DNA of 64,000 bases from Alloascoidea africana (GCA_030581615.1 JAKTTT010000033.1:1-64000); one strand, 5' to 3'; positions 1-12,545 are shown, counted from the first letter of the stretch. Notes: generated by a model from the letters alone, not told the origin. Translations and numbers: made by a program.

Positions 1-1028
1 GGGGGGGGTGCTTTGTGTTTCTGGAGAGTGACAATTTAGGCAAGGCTTCCAGCAGAAAACATAATTTTAGAACCCCTTGGGGTGAGTATCCAGCCAACTC
101 AAGGGTGTGACTGCAACTCTTGTTGCCTAAAAGTCTTCCAAAATGATATTGTGTAAGTATCCACGAGGATTGATCAGATACTCGTTTCTGAGCGACAAAC
201 AATTGAAAAAAAAAGGTTTAGGTACTGAGATGACTTTTAGTGTCATCCATCTTATCCAGATTCCAAGGAAATATAAAGTATTTTGTTTATTTGATTCTAG
301 TATCCCAACAAGGTTCGTATATTATACACTATACTATACAACCACCTTTGTATTTACGCTAAGAGCAGCATTCTAGCTTACCCCAAAGGAGGGTAGTTCT
401 ACGTTGTTGAAGTTCAAGATGTCTATGTGTATCTGTTGGATCATCTGTTTCACGCTGTAATGCACTGACAGAAAGATTAGGAGTTGAAAACTGTGTGGTC
501 TTTAGAACGCAAATTTTCAATACACCTGGAAAAAGTCAATTAGTTCCAATTTTGAGTAGGACCTACTCTTCCAGTTTGAATTTTTATAATTTCCAATTGC
601 CCTTTTCTCTCTCAGTTTAATGCCATCTGATTTTTATCAATAATACGGAATACGTCTTATTGCTGAGTTTTAATTTTTCCCTTTGTTCGTGGTTTCTTAA
701 ACACAAAATACAGTAGGAGGTTACGTTCTCGCCCAGGCAAACCATTTATCTCAAACACGAATCGCAATTGTTTTATATGAAACTGCAAAACATATTCAAA
801 GAAGATTGCATCTTCTAATTTTATATTCATGAGCATTGTATCTTTAGAAGAACGGATGATTATGCACGCTCGCCAACATGTAGATCGATGCAGCATATAC
901 CCTTGTCAATTTGATTAATACTTTGAACAACTATGAAAAAAAATGTAAGAGCAAATAACTTTCATTTTGACCTAACGTGTTTTTACGTTGTAAGAAGAAA
1001 CAAAAACTTGGATCGAAAAAGAAAGTTA
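1..1028. other. gene-poor stretch, nothing recognised
   Basis: No open frame here resembles a known family; the longest are under 80 codons and look like chance. The sequence is AT-rich with a G run at the window edge. The octamer TGTGACTG (HomolD-like) lies at 106-113, but no ribosomal-protein-like exon could be read after it. Confidence 0.6.
1016..1020 (-). terminator. RNA polymerase III terminator of tRNA-Glu
   Basis: On the minus strand a run of five T lies 8 nt past the 3' end of the tRNA, the usual Pol III stop signal. Confidence 0.7.
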
Positions 1029-1100
1029 CTCCGATACGGGGAATCGAACCCCGAACTGCCCGGTGAAAGCGGACCGTGCTAGCCGTTACACTATATCGGA
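1029..1100 (-). tRNA. tRNA-Glu (anticodon UUC)
   Basis: The minus strand folds as a standard 72-nt tRNA without intron. The acceptor strands TCCGATA and TATCGGA pair fully and the discriminator is G. The anticodon loop is CTTTCAC with anticodon TTC. The T loop sits in GGGGTTCGATTCCCC, a perfect five-pair T stem that also holds the B box, and an A-box-like D arm is present. The sequence is close to fungal tRNA-Glu genes. It is an isolated gene, with a T5 terminator just downstream. Confidence 0.97.
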
Positions 1101-3631
1101 TTATTTCTGATATTTGAAAATACTTACAAGATTAAAGCTTGTAATATACATTAAAATACTGGAATCAAGAAGTGTATATTTGGAAAGAAAACCAGAACCT
1201 TGGCTACATCCTCATTAGCAAGAATATTTAGAATAAAAATATATAGCTAACTTCAATATTTGAAGTACTATAAGAATGCCTGGTTTTTCTGAAATAAAGG
1301 TAGACAAGAAAGAAAAAGAGAACTTAATTGGAACCAAGAGGAAACTTAAGGCTAGAACAGCCAAACTAGGCCTATTATATTTGGTAGCAGAACAAGAACA
1401 ATTGAAAGGACTGAAAATCTTAAAAAGAGTCAATTCGGAAGTTCTATGAAGATTAGAGAAGCATTCGCTTTAAACTCCACTTCAAGTACGGTATACACCC
1501 TGTAAGAAGAAGTTTAGGAACCTCAGAGACATCCAAAACTTACAAAGCTACAATTGCTTGTGTCTGTATCCCAAAAAGCAAATATGAAGATTAATCGATT
1601 TCGCGAGAATTTTCGTATCTAAAATAGCGTTAAAGCGTGTATGTATGTGTGTTTGTATCGTCTTTTATATTATAGTCCTATATTCTAACCTGATCGTCCA
1701 TGATAGCGCATAACTCTTAATGAGTTGTCATTTTTCCGTAGTTACTGGCGACAACGAGAACCAGTTTCGGGGCTGGGTTGGTGCAGTTTTACTTTCTGTA
1801 GAGGTTTTGTCGATATGACCCCTACAACTATTTGGTACCCTTAATATTTCATTATGCTTGTTTTTCAAAACCTAGGGTCGGCGTCTACAGTATGACAAGA
1901 AAAGGAGCTATCTAATGGCGGAGGGCCTTGAAGATAGCCGTGAACTATGCTCAAAAAACGCACTTTCTTGCCTAAGTCACCTTTGGCAGAATTTCACTAC
2001 AGTATGATCTCTTATCCATAAACTATACTATCCAACTAAAAGCAAGCTTCTAGCTATAGAAACGGAGAGGTAGTGGTAGTTGAAAACAAAAACAAGTGGA
2101 TGCGACCGTTTTGGGACGCACTGCAAGTACATGGGAGGTCCCATAGTTGGCATCTTTTCTTCACATCCATCAGCTAAGCGGTAATCGTCAAGACCTCAAC
2201 GATAACATGGCTAAAGACTCATAAAACTCAGTTTAAAAAACAAAAAAGACAAAAGATTTTGTTAAGAGCTCATTTCCAGTAAATCCATCCTAAATGGGTA
2301 CACCTTTTGCCTTGTGCAATCGAGACCTATAGTTGAAACAGCAAACAATCTCAGTTAAAGAATGAATACCTTTTCAAAGGCGACGTAGTTCACAATCTTC
2401 TGTTTTTTCTTTGTTTTCCGTCAAGATTTTGCCAACTTGTGGGCATGTTTTACCTCACAACAAGTGAAGTCCAGCTAGAACTTTCAACGAAAACAGAGGG
2501 TATAAATCGGCATTCCTATGCTCATATCTCTCCAAATTTCACTTAATAGCCATAGCGGTATTGGGATTATGATTTGCCTTAGATATATATCAAGGCTCTT
2601 TCGAGAATCAGGAATGGAAACGTCGTTTACGGCGTGTTCATAACCACTTCCTCTAAAGAGTTCACATAACTTGGACGAGTATTTCCCACAGACTACCAAA
2701 CTCAACAATCCCTAAGTTGGGCATAATTATGGGCTAAGTACGAACTTTTAAATTCAATATTGACTATCGTGCTTGGTCACTTGCTGATAAACCATCTAAA
2801 ACTAGTAGAGTTCGCTCATGTATTGGCATGAGAATCTCATTGGAGATCCTTGCTGTTCAAGAGTAGATTTCTATTTTACAAATTGTGTGTAGTGTGGAGC
2901 TTTCTGGATAGCCTGTCTGTATGCACAAATTTTCTGTCTTCACCAGATACCCAGTTTCTAGCTCTTTCTGGTTGAACTAAGTTCTCTTATGTCAGTGCGA
3001 GTAGGAATTGGACGCTTTAGGTTACAAGGGATAAAAAGCGCGAGGAGAGAATTAGGCAAGAAAAGAGACATTTAATATAATGTAATGGATTGGGTTCATA
3101 TGGGTGAACATTCAAAAGACAAGAATGAACAAGAATCACACTCCTGTTCATTGATTTTCATCAATAAGAATTCATTTTCCCGTTCAGTTTTGGATTTAGC
3201 TTGAAGCTTCCCACTATTTTAGAAACATATATTCATGTTCTAGAATAATTTAGAAGCCAGATCTGTGAATTAACGAGTTGTGGGGTTCCCAAGAACACTT
3301 ACAAACTATATTTCTCTACTCTGAACAGCAAACCGAACTTGGTCCTCAAACTGGGGGACAGTAAAAGCTGAAATTGTTACTAGACTCACAAACAAGAATC
3401 GATTCAGTTCCTGAAATGCCATCTCCTTTGTTTTTGAGAGTTTTAACGAGCAGTTTCTGAAGCTTCGTGTTGGTAAGCCTACAAACCTAATTGGTGGACA
3501 GAACATGCAAAATGCCGGGTAACCACACTAGACCATTTAGTCGATTTCTCAAGTTATGAAATTGGTAAGGGCGCAACGTCTGAAGTTGAAGAAAGCAAAG
3601 CGATATCTATTGCTTGGGCTATTTCTTCATA
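1101..3631. other. long gene-poor stretch
   Basis: About 2.5 kb between the tRNA and RAD3 with only short unconvincing frames (for example 74 codons on the minus strand at 2484-2708) and no recognised exon, RNA gene or mobile element. It may hold regulatory sequence, an unrecognised ncRNA or decayed genes. Confidence 0.55.
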
Positions 3632-6072
3632 ATGAAGTGAGTGATTATTTGGACCCTAAATGATAAAATCTTAATTCTTGTAACTGTCATTCTAACTGCT
3701 ACTATTTTTACAGATTCTTCATTGATGACCTTCCTGTGCTCTTCCCTTATCCCAAAATATACCCTGAACAGTATGCCTACATGTGCGATATCAAAAAGAC
3801 GTTGGATGTGGGCGGGAACTGTGTACTCGAGATGCCTTCAGGAACAGGAAAAACTGTGTCGCTGCTGTCATTGACAGTCGCCTATCAACGACACTATCCA
3901 GAGCATCGAAAGATTATATATTGTTCACGTACCATGTCTGAAATCGAAAAGGCGCTTGCAGAGCTGAAAGGATTGATGAAGTATAGGACAAAAGAGCTTG
4001 GATACACAGAAGATTTTAGAGGATTGGGGTTGACCAGTAGAAAAAACTTGTGTCTTCATCCGACCGTGAAACAAGAACGGAAAGGTGCAGTTGTCGATGA
4101 AAAATGTAGAAGGATGACCTCTGGGGCTGCAAAAGCTAGAAAGGAGGCAGGCGAAGAGAATGTAGAACTATGTGAATACCACGAAAATCTGAATGATTTA
4201 GAACAACATGATCTAATTCCATCTGGAGTCTATACTTTTGAATCGCTGCTCAAGTATTGCGAAGCAAAAAAGCAATGCCCCTACTTTACAGTCAGACGGA
4301 TGATATCCTATTGTGACATTATTATTTATTCATACCATTATTTACTAGATCCTAAGATTGCAGAAAGAGTTTCAAAGGAGTTATCAAAGGATTCAATTGT
4401 CATTTTTGACGAGGCACATAATATCGACAACGTCTGCATTGAATCTTTAAGTGTCGACATAACAGAAGATTCACTAAGGAGGGCAGCCAGAGGAGCAAAA
4501 AACCTACAGGACAAGGTGGAAAAGGTTAAAAAGACAGATGCTCAGAAGCTGCAGAATGAATATCAGAGACTTGTTCAAGGACTACGAGAAGCAGAAATCG
4601 CTAGAAACGAAGAAATGTTTTTAACCACACCCGTTCTTCCTGACGACTTACTAGTAGAAGCTGTGCCGGGGAATATCAGACGGGCAGAGCACTTTGTTGC
4701 GTTCCTCAAAAGATTTATTGAGTATCTGAAAACGAAAATGAAAGTCCTGGATGTCATTGCAGAGACTCCTGCGTCTTTTTTAAAACATCTAAAAGACGTG
4801 ACATTTATCGAAAAGAAGCCGTTGCGCTTTTGCTCGGAGAGGTTATCGATGCTAGTGAGGACGCTAGAACTGGAACAGATTGAAGATTATACTGCATTAA
4901 AGGAGATTTCTATATTTGCAACCCTAGTTTCAACATATGATACCGGATTCAAATTAATTCTGGAACCGTTTGAAACAGAGCAAGCTACAGTCCCCAACCC
5001 AATCCTACATTTCACATGTCTTGATGCTTCGATTGCAATGAAACCCGTGTTTGATCGATTCAGTTCTGTTATAATAACTAGTGGCACCATGTCGCCATTG
5101 AACATGTATCCCAAGATGCTGAACTTTGAAACCGTTCTCCAGGAGTCGTATGCTATGACACTTGCGAGGCGTTCTTTCTTACCAATGGTAGTAACAAAGG
5201 GTTCTGATCAAGTTGCTATCAGTTCACGTTTTGAAATCCGTAATGACCCGAGCGTGGTACGAAACTATGGAAATCTACTGATTGAGTTTTCCAAGATCAC
5301 TCCTGATGGAATGGTAGTTTTTTTCCCTTCTTATTTATACATGGAGAGCATCATCAGCATGTGGCAAAGCATGCGAATCCTTGATGAGGTGTGGAAGTAC
5401 AAACTAATTTTGGTGGAAACACCGGATGGACAGGAAACCAGTTTAGCACTGGAAACATATCGAACTGCTTGTTCGAATGGACGAGGAGCTGTTCTGCTAT
5501 GTGTCGCTCGTGGAAAAGTATCGGAAGGCATTGATTTTGATCATCAGTATGGACGAACAGTGCTGATGATAGGAGTGCCTTTCCAGTACACAGAATCTCG
5601 AATTTTGAAGGCACGGTTAGAGTTCCTTCGAGAAAATTATGACATTAGAGAGAACGACTTTTTATCGTTTGATGCCATGCGACACGCAGCACAGTGCCTC
5701 GGTCGTGTCATCAGAGGGAAAGATGATTATGGAGTGATGGTCTTGGCCGATAGAAGATTCTCGCGCAAACGGGCACAGCTGCCGAAGTGGATCAGCCAGG
5801 GGCTTAGCGATGCGGATATTAACATATCAACAGACATGGCAGTGGCTTCGGCAAAGAAGTTCTTACGGACAATGGCACAGCCTACAGATCCTAAAGATCA
5901 GCAAGGAGTGAGTGTGTGGACTCTGGAGGATTTACAGAAGCGACAGCTTGAGCAGAAACGAACAAGGATGGCAGCGGATGGCGGCCGCAATAACAATGAT
6001 AATGATGACGATGACTTTGAGGATGATTTGGATATAGCCGAAGCTGATCTCATGGACATAGATGCGAATTAG
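3632..6072 (+). CDS. RAD3: TFIIH DNA helicase Rad3/XPD
   Basis: ATP-dependent 5'-3' DNA helicase of TFIIH, acting in nucleotide excision repair and transcription initiation in the nucleus. I join exon 1 (3632-3636, only ATGAA) to exon 2 (3714-6072). The intron has donor GTGAGT, branch TTCTAAC and acceptor ACAG. The join gives MKFFIDDLPVLFPYPKIYP, which matches the conserved Rad3 N-terminus, and a protein of 787 residues (yeast Rad3 is 778). Walker A is PSGTGKT with Lys48 and the DEAH box is in VIFDEAHNID. Cysteines spaced for the XPD Fe-S cluster and the QCLGRVIRGKDDYG helicase motif are visible. The C-terminus ends in an acidic tail (DNDDDDFEDD), as in the family. Without the tiny exon the frame would have to start inside the conserved N-terminus, so the five-nucleotide exon is well supported. 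Confidence 0.95.
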
Positions 6073-6256
6073 AGGATAGCGCTCTCTTTTACTTAGCTGA
6101 CAATAAGAGGTGCCTCGTATTTAGTAATTGCATGCACCCGTTCACTCATCCTCCGCCAAGGACACTCTTCTCTCCACAAATCACTTTGTGAAAGTCTGCC
6201 ACACCCTAAACTCCTACTCTCCACTTCTTCTAAGCTATCGTTGAGAAATTCACATA

Positions 6257-6640
6257 ATGTCCGATTACAAGAAACCCCAAGATGCGCCACCAGCCTGGTC
6301 AGCAACTGATCCCAATAACGGCAACAGAGAGGGTCTGGCAAACGATTATTATCAGCAGCCCGGTTATTCTCAACAGCAATACCAGCAGCCCCAACAAGGG
6401 GACGGACAAAGAGGATTCTCGCAGCAGCCTCCCCAGGCTTACTACCCTCCAAACCAACAGGGTGGATATAATGGTGGCTATTATCCTCAGCAGCAGCCTC
6501 CCCAGGGCTACTACTCTCAACAGCAACAGCCAATTTATGTTCAACAGCAAAGGCCCAGTGGAGGAGGCGCAGGCCAAGGTTGTCTTGCTGCCTGTTGCGC
6601 AGCGCTTTGTGTCTGTTGCACGTTGGACATGCTCTTTTAA
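6257..6640 (+). CDS. CYSTM-family Gln/Tyr-rich tail-anchored protein
   Basis: A 127-residue protein with a long low-complexity N-terminal region rich in Gln, Tyr, Pro and Gly (repeats such as QQPPQ, GYY). It ends in a short cysteine-rich hydrophobic tail, GCLAACCAALCVCCTLDMLF. That tail is the signature of the CYSTM family, small stress-linked proteins tethered to membranes by a Cys-rich C-terminal segment, often palmitoylated. No intron is apparent. The gene lies 184 bp after RAD3 on the same strand. The family call rests on the tail and composition; the precise ortholog is unclear. Confidence 0.8.
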   Translation: MSDYKKPQDAPPAWSATDPNNGNREGLANDYYQQPGYSQQQYQQPQQGDGQRGFSQQPPQAYYPPNQQGGYNGGYYPQQQPPQGYYSQQQQPIYVQQQRPSGGGAGQGCLAACCAALCVCCTLDMLF

Positions 6641-9290
6641 TTGCCAAAATGAGAAGGGGTTTGACTAGGCTTTCCTATGAATGGAAAGCTGAATTTTGGA
6701 TGGTTTCAAATAATCATAATATGCTACTACTTGTCTTGTAAAAATACGCAAATCAGATGTTTCTTTTCCTTTAACTGTATTTTTTGATATTTAAAATGGA
6801 GAGTATAAATCAATTCCATAGCGAACAATGAACGAGAAAACACTCGCTAACAAGCTAGACTTTATTGAATAATAGCGAATAAGGAGTTTGTTGTACTGCC
6901 GTGTGGGAAGACTTGAAGTGTTTAAGTAGAGTGTGCAACAACGATAGTATTTATTGTCTCTAATGTGGTTCATTTTATTGGCCACGGAATTCTAAATGCC
7001 TAGTAAGTTTGTCCTTGTCTGGTAGCTAGCTCTTCGGGAAATTAGCCAATATAGAAGAGCTTATTGATGAGTTTTGGCATTATCAAAAAAAAAAGTGGCG
7101 ATGACGATGAGCTGTGCCACTTAATATGGACGTACTGTAGAGAGCAAGGAAACTGACATCGTATGTACTGCAAGTCACTGAATTAGAGCTTTTGACGCGT
7201 CGGCTGAGCAAGAGACAATTATCAGTGTATCACCCAAGGTTGGCCCGTTTAAGACTTCCTTTCGGTTCATAAAGACTCTACAAGATAGTACAGGTAGGGG
7301 GCGGAAAGCGTTTGATATCTTACACATTGAGTAGAAGTGTCTAGTCGGAACCTTTACGTCGTAAGATGAGGGAAAAACTAGTATTGCTTCTATGCTGCTT
7401 TTCGTCTTTCTAAGATTACGAGAATGATACGGCCTTGCATGTGAATTGAAATAATCATACCAATCTAGGAAGTGACACAACAAGACACTCCAAAAGCTGA
7501 AGGTTTTAAATGCGATAACTGTTCAGTAAATAGTCTAACGGTATAATGCTTTAAATGCTCCTCGGCTGCCTCTTGCAGATAAGGAATAGTACCAAATGCC
7601 TCAGAATTAACGGTTTCCTAGGAACACATGGATTTGGTACTTGGCGTACGTTGGCCGCTAAAACCAACCAACCTTCGAAATGTTGCGTGTTTGTTATAAT
7701 TATCTCCTATAAAGTTCGAAGAAGATTAAGAAAAAACTGGAAAACATTTGAAATCGGCTAGTTAAATAGAAACAAGCGTGCATCTTTCTACGTCAATAAC
7801 CGAGGAGGATCAAAGTTTCAAATCGTGGTAGGTGTTGACGACAATGTATTGCTTGTACCTTTCCGGGATTGTTTTTATGGCTGATGTCAGTGTTTAGCGA
7901 ACCGAATCTGCTACCAAAAGGGACTTGTAAACATGATCTGATGCTCCCACAATGCAAGTTGGTTTTCTCCTAACATCCTTTATAATTGAAGTACAACATT
8001 AGTCGTTACTTCTTGGGCTTTTCAACTACCTACTCATATTCCAAATGTTTAACAAATATTCTGAATTTATCGTTAACTTCTAATAGAATTACACACCTCT
8101 ACACGAATGCCGTAAGAGTCTGAGGTAGGCATGTTTGCAAGGTTTATTACTTGGGAATCTTCTTAATCAAGTATTTGTCTTCCAAACAACGTTATGTAAA
8201 TTGTTTGGATAAGAACGAGGAAGCTAGTGATCCATTACCATTTGTTTTACAATAGAAGTGTCGATAACTATTCTACCAGAATCTTCTATCGCGCCGTGGC
8301 TTTCGTTAGAAACCCTAATTATCGATCCTCAGTGTCGTGCTTCCACATAAAATGACTCCTCAACAGACATCGTATGTGAGAGAAAACCGACAATCTGTAC
8401 CCCACCAAACGCTAATCATCTGATCTAGTACGAATTCCTAACCATGTGTCTCTTTGATTACTAGAATCAGTCAATGATATGCTATTTAGAACGAAACGGA
8501 TGAAAACGCAATTTGTTCGGTCAACTAGATTTCAATTGTCATGTGGATCGAGATCCTATGATCCGTTTTCCTTCAGGGAAGACCCGGAAACTGGCGATTT
8601 GATTTAAACTTTGAGAGCACGGTTTAATGGTTTTGTATGGGGGAGAATGGGGCAGATCTCAAATCCTCAGTACCGATCGGGTAAAACCGGGTTCTGGTTC
8701 CTCGGACTGTGGAGTAACAATGTACCAACCTCACAACGAAATAGACTTCGGAATACTTAGGGATCTATCAATTGGATTATTGAAGGAAGTTGGAAGAGCC
8801 AGAAACAAAAATACAACGATTCAATTATGAAGAAAGTGTTTATAGAAGCGGGAAACGACAAAGTATGGTTCGGAGCTTAACTGTTAGCAGCCTTGTCAGC
8901 AATTGCCAAACCAATAATGAAGAGACTAGCAACAATTTCGAAGATGATCCCAAAAGGTAGATCAATGAGAATATCTAGATCACAACACCGACAAAACAGT
9001 ATATCCAAATAATGCAGACAAGTGGCAAGAGCATGGGCGCGAATTGCATGAAAGTTGGATCCTTAATGTTGATCTTAGCCAATTCCAGCTGCAATTCAAA
9101 TGCCTGTTAACAGATCGTAGGGTAGAGGTTCTGGTTATAACTGTATAGTTGCGTGAATAGCCTTCCTTCGGAACGGGTAATGCAAGCTCTATATAAATCT
9201 CTGCTAATCCCCTCAACTCTCGTCTCTACTTCCGTTTTCCTATCCCTTCTTGTGTATTCATTCAATTGACCCCAAGCATCCTTTTTCAAC
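6641..9290. other. gene-poor stretch upstream of enolase
   Basis: About 2.65 kb without a convincing gene. A 102-codon minus-strand frame (7175-7483) matches no family I know. At 8878-9110 on the minus strand two hydrophobic peptides in different frames loosely resemble a small two-span membrane protein (see findings). ACGCGT occurs at 7195-7200. The last 300 bp should hold the enolase promoter. Confidence 0.5.
9192..9198 (+). promoter_or_regulatory. TATA box of enolase gene
   Basis: TATAAAT lies about 95 bp before the enolase ATG, a typical position and match for a highly expressed glycolytic gene. Confidence 0.55.
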
Positions 9291-10673
9291 ATGGCTATTT
9301 CCAAGGTTCACGCTAGATACGTCTACGACTCTCGTGGTAAGTGAGATCTATCTGCTTTGAATTTAAGAGCAAGCACACATTAACTCCAATTGTTTCGTAC
9401 CACTCAAGGCAACCCAACCGTCGAGGTTGATCTGTACACCGAAAAGGGCAGATTTAGATCTATTGTCCCATCTGGTGCCTCCACCGGTGTTCACGAAGCT
9501 TTGGAGCTCCGTGACAAGGACAAGTCCAAGTGGCTAGGAAAGGGTGTCTTGACCGCCGTCTCCAACGTCAACACCGTTATTGCACCCGCACTCATTGCAG
9601 CAAACATCGACATTAAGGATCAAAAGGCCGTTGACGAATTCCTATTGAACCTTGATGGAACTCCCAACAAGTCCAAGCTTGGTGCCAATGCCATTCTCGG
9701 TGTTTCGCTTGCTGTTGCAAAAGCCGCAGCTGCTGAGAAGGGTGTCGAGCTATACGAGCACCTTGCTGACTTGTCTCAGTCCCCTCAACCATTTGTTCTC
9801 CCAGTTCCATTTCAGAACGTTTTGAACGGTGGCTCACATGCTGGTGGTGCTCTGGCTTTCCAGGAATTCATGATTGCCCCAACAGGCGCTGCTACTTTCT
9901 CCGAGGCCATGAGAATCGGAGCCGAGGTTTACCATACCTTGAAGTCTCTTGCCAAGAAGAGATACGGCCAGTCTGCTGGTAACGTCGGTGACGAAGGTGG
10001 TGTTGCCCCCGATATTCACACTCCTCGTGAGGCCCTTGACCTTGTTTACCAGGCAATCAAGGATGCTGGCTACGATGGAAAGGTTGGCATTGCTCTCGAC
10101 GTTGCCTCCTCCGAGTTTTTCAAGGATGGCAAGTACGATCTTGATTTCAAGAACCCCAACTCAGACTCATCCAAGTGGCTGACTGGTGAGGAACTTGGTG
10201 CTTTGTACACTGAGCTCATCAAAGAGTACCCTATTGTCTCCATTGAGGACCCCTTCGCTGAAGATGACTGGGAATCATGGGTTAAGTTTTTCCAGACCAC
10301 AGATGTCCAGATCGTTGGTGATGATCTGACAGTTACCAACCCTCTCAGAATCAAGACTGCCATTGAGAAGAAGGCCGCTAACGCTCTTCTGCTGAAGGTT
10401 AACCAGATTGGTTCTCTTACGGAATCAATCCAGGCTGCCAAGGACTCCTACAGTGCTGGCTGGGGTGTCATGGTTTCCCACAGGTCTGGTGAGACCGAGG
10501 ACACATTCATTGCTGACCTGAGCGTTGGTCTCCGATCTGGACAGATCAAGACTGGTGCTCCAGCAAGATCCGAGAGATTGGCCAAGCTCAACCAGCTCCT
10601 CAGAATTGAGGAGGAATTGGGAGACAAGGCCATCTATGCAGGTGCTGCTTTCCACAAGTCTGTTGCTATCTAA
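9291..10673 (+). CDS. ENO1: Enolase (phosphopyruvate hydratase)
   Basis: Cytosolic glycolytic enzyme converting 2-phosphoglycerate to phosphoenolpyruvate. Exon 1 is 9291-9336 ([16 protein letters not shown]) and exon 2 is 9409-10673; the 72-nt intron has donor GTAAGT and splits a Gly codon, joining to [13 protein letters not shown]. The protein is 436 residues, the normal length. Family landmarks include [25 protein letters not shown], the Mg-binding [11 protein letters not shown] and VGDDLTVTN, and the signature [14 protein letters not shown] followed by [15 protein letters not shown]. Codon use is strongly biased, as expected for high expression. CTG stands at conserved leucines, for example in VDLYTEKG and ALLLKVNQ, showing that this genome reads CTG as leucine. 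Confidence 0.97.
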
Positions 10674-11038
10674 GCCCAAAAATGTCGGTTTTGTATTGAA
10701 GAATACATACATGTTTTACATAAGAAATGTCATGAAATAGGTCGGAATAAGATATTTATTGTTTCTCTAAATGTTATATCGTAGTTTCTGTTCCAAAATT
10801 GTGTAATAGGCAACAAGAAAATGCTGATCAATCTACAAATGAGACTACAATGAATGATAGTTAAAAGCATATAAATTCAACACAAAACAACCACAAGATA
10901 AACCATTTTCGAAAGAGGGGAGTATTTTTTTCCATAATCATTGTCCCTGATAATGTCAACTATTTCTTGTCCTTGATAATTTCCAGGTTAATGTGCGTGT
11001 TTAAACGGCTCAAAAGTCGTTACCAAAAAAAAAAAAGA
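10674..11038. other. convergent intergenic spacer
   Basis: AT-rich spacer between the converging enolase and CTR2-type genes; it should hold both 3' ends. No gene seen. Confidence 0.6.
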
Positions 11039-12052
11039 TCAATGGCATGACATTTCGCGGGACGCGGAGCCACCCCAGATTCTGTGTCCTATAAAAGCAC
11101 CAACAACCACAGCTAACATTGCCCATCCATTATAAGTCATGAAAATAAGCCTTTTCAACGTAGTTAGAAATACCATCTTTGTGATCCACTTATACACTAA
11201 AACCTGTAACTCACATTAAGAAGAAGGAGTATCCCACTTGTAGTGCGTAAAGCAGAGACAACTGTGTCTTTCTGCCAAAGAATCTGCCTAACAAAGCACA
11301 ACTTGAATCTTTTGTTGGAGTTTCGTTAGAATCATTATTTGGGCTTAATTCATCTCCTTGGTGCTGGGGAAGGGACACTGGCTTGAAACCTTTATCAAGG
11401 GATAGCAAAAAAGGTCAGCAGAGATTTATCAAAAGCGCAAGTTCCAGAGGAAACAGGAAACAGAAAACTTTTCTTTTCTCCTTTGGACCCAGCGATTGAA
11501 GCATGTCTGGCTTGATAGAGCTTTTCTTTTTCTTTGGCTTGCCAAATACCGGTCCGGGGAGGGGCACGCTTTGATAACATATTTGAAGTACTTACTGCCT
11601 TCGAGCTGGTACTTATTTGTCCAGTACTTGATATACTCATATCCCATACCAATCAAAGCGACTGCTATGAGAGATCCAAATAAGCCGAACAACGTCTGGA
11701 TATGCCACCATTTGAAAACAATGCAAAGATTATTCCAATCCCAGGTAAATAACATCTAAATTCAGTTAGAACCGATAGCTTCAGTACTGCTCATAGAATA
11801 GCTTCATCTTTGTAACCTCCTTGATTTCTCAAGTACAAGATCTCGCCACCTTCTATCTTGAATGTTAACACACTACTCCGTTTTTGGGAACAGTGTCCTA
11901 ACGGGAAGGAGGACACAAGATGAGCAAATTATATTAAAACAGGAGCCTGGAGGTCATACATTCATGGAACACATTGGGGGCATGTCATGATCGGGAGTAT
12001 CAGGCATGTCCATTCCTCCCATAGAGGACATATGATGAGATGAATGATCCAT
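11039..12052 (-). CDS. CTR2: Ctr-family copper transporter (Ctr2-type), four exons
   Basis: Low-affinity copper transporter of the Ctr family; Ctr2 exports copper from the vacuole in baker's yeast. Minus-strand exons: 11960-12052, 11596-11755, 11215-11389, 11039-11150, giving 179 residues with every junction in phase. Donors are GTATGA, GTAAGT and GTGAGT; TTCTAACT-like branch sites lie before introns 1 and 3. The N-terminus is rich in His and Met (MDHSSHHMSSMGGMDMPD), suited to Cu binding. Then follow MCSMNMLFTWDWNNLCIVF and WWHIQTL as in Ctr2, a variable loop, the MxxxM pore motif in TM2 (FFLMLIFMTYNGW) and a GxxxG motif in TM3 (GAFIG). It ends in SCH, as Ctr2 does. The second intron is the least certain because the loop is not conserved. 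The KTR gene diverges from it, about 490 bp away. Confidence 0.85.
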
Positions 12053-12545
12053 AGTTGTTCGTTATTAGAGAAAGATAAGGGAGAGAAGTAGAAAAGAGAT
12101 TACAGGAACAGGATCGTTAATCTCAGACATCCGGGAAACTGTCTCAAGGACTCTCCAACAGGTTATCAGCACCGAGACCCGACCGTTTCATGTGACTTGT
12201 TATTACTAAGCATTCGGTTAGGCCAACACCGGGTCTTCTGGGTTTCAATTTTTGCTTCTGTATCTCTCTCGGTCATCTCCAGTGCGGTCGCTCACTACAA
12301 AGGCACCCGGACATTTCCGCCAATTCCAGAATTGCAATCATCTCAAATTTCAAACTATATTTATCACTGGGCTCCCATCCCAACTTCCCTTCACCACTAC
12401 TCCTGGATTAAATAAACTATACCCAGCCTTTTTCCCTCCAACTTTTAACTTTCTTCTTTTCCTTTTCCTTTTACTTTTTTTTTTTTTCACTTACTCTCTT
12501 TAAACGTCTCTCTCTTTTCCTCAATAAATTGAGAGAACACACATA
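12053..12545. other. divergent promoter region
   Basis: Shared upstream region of the CTR2-type and KTR genes. A strong pyrimidine/T tract at about 12430-12490 lies just before the KTR ATG, a common yeast leader feature. No further gene seen. Confidence 0.6.

Noticed and set aside
106-113. HomolD-like octamer TGTGACTG near the window start
   Set aside because: No HomolE-like partner and no ribosomal-protein-like exon downstream; one octamer is expected by chance in this length.
7175-7483. 102-codon minus-strand frame in the enolase-upstream region
   Set aside because: No recognisable domain, no signal of conservation that can be judged by eye, and poor codon use compared with neighbours.
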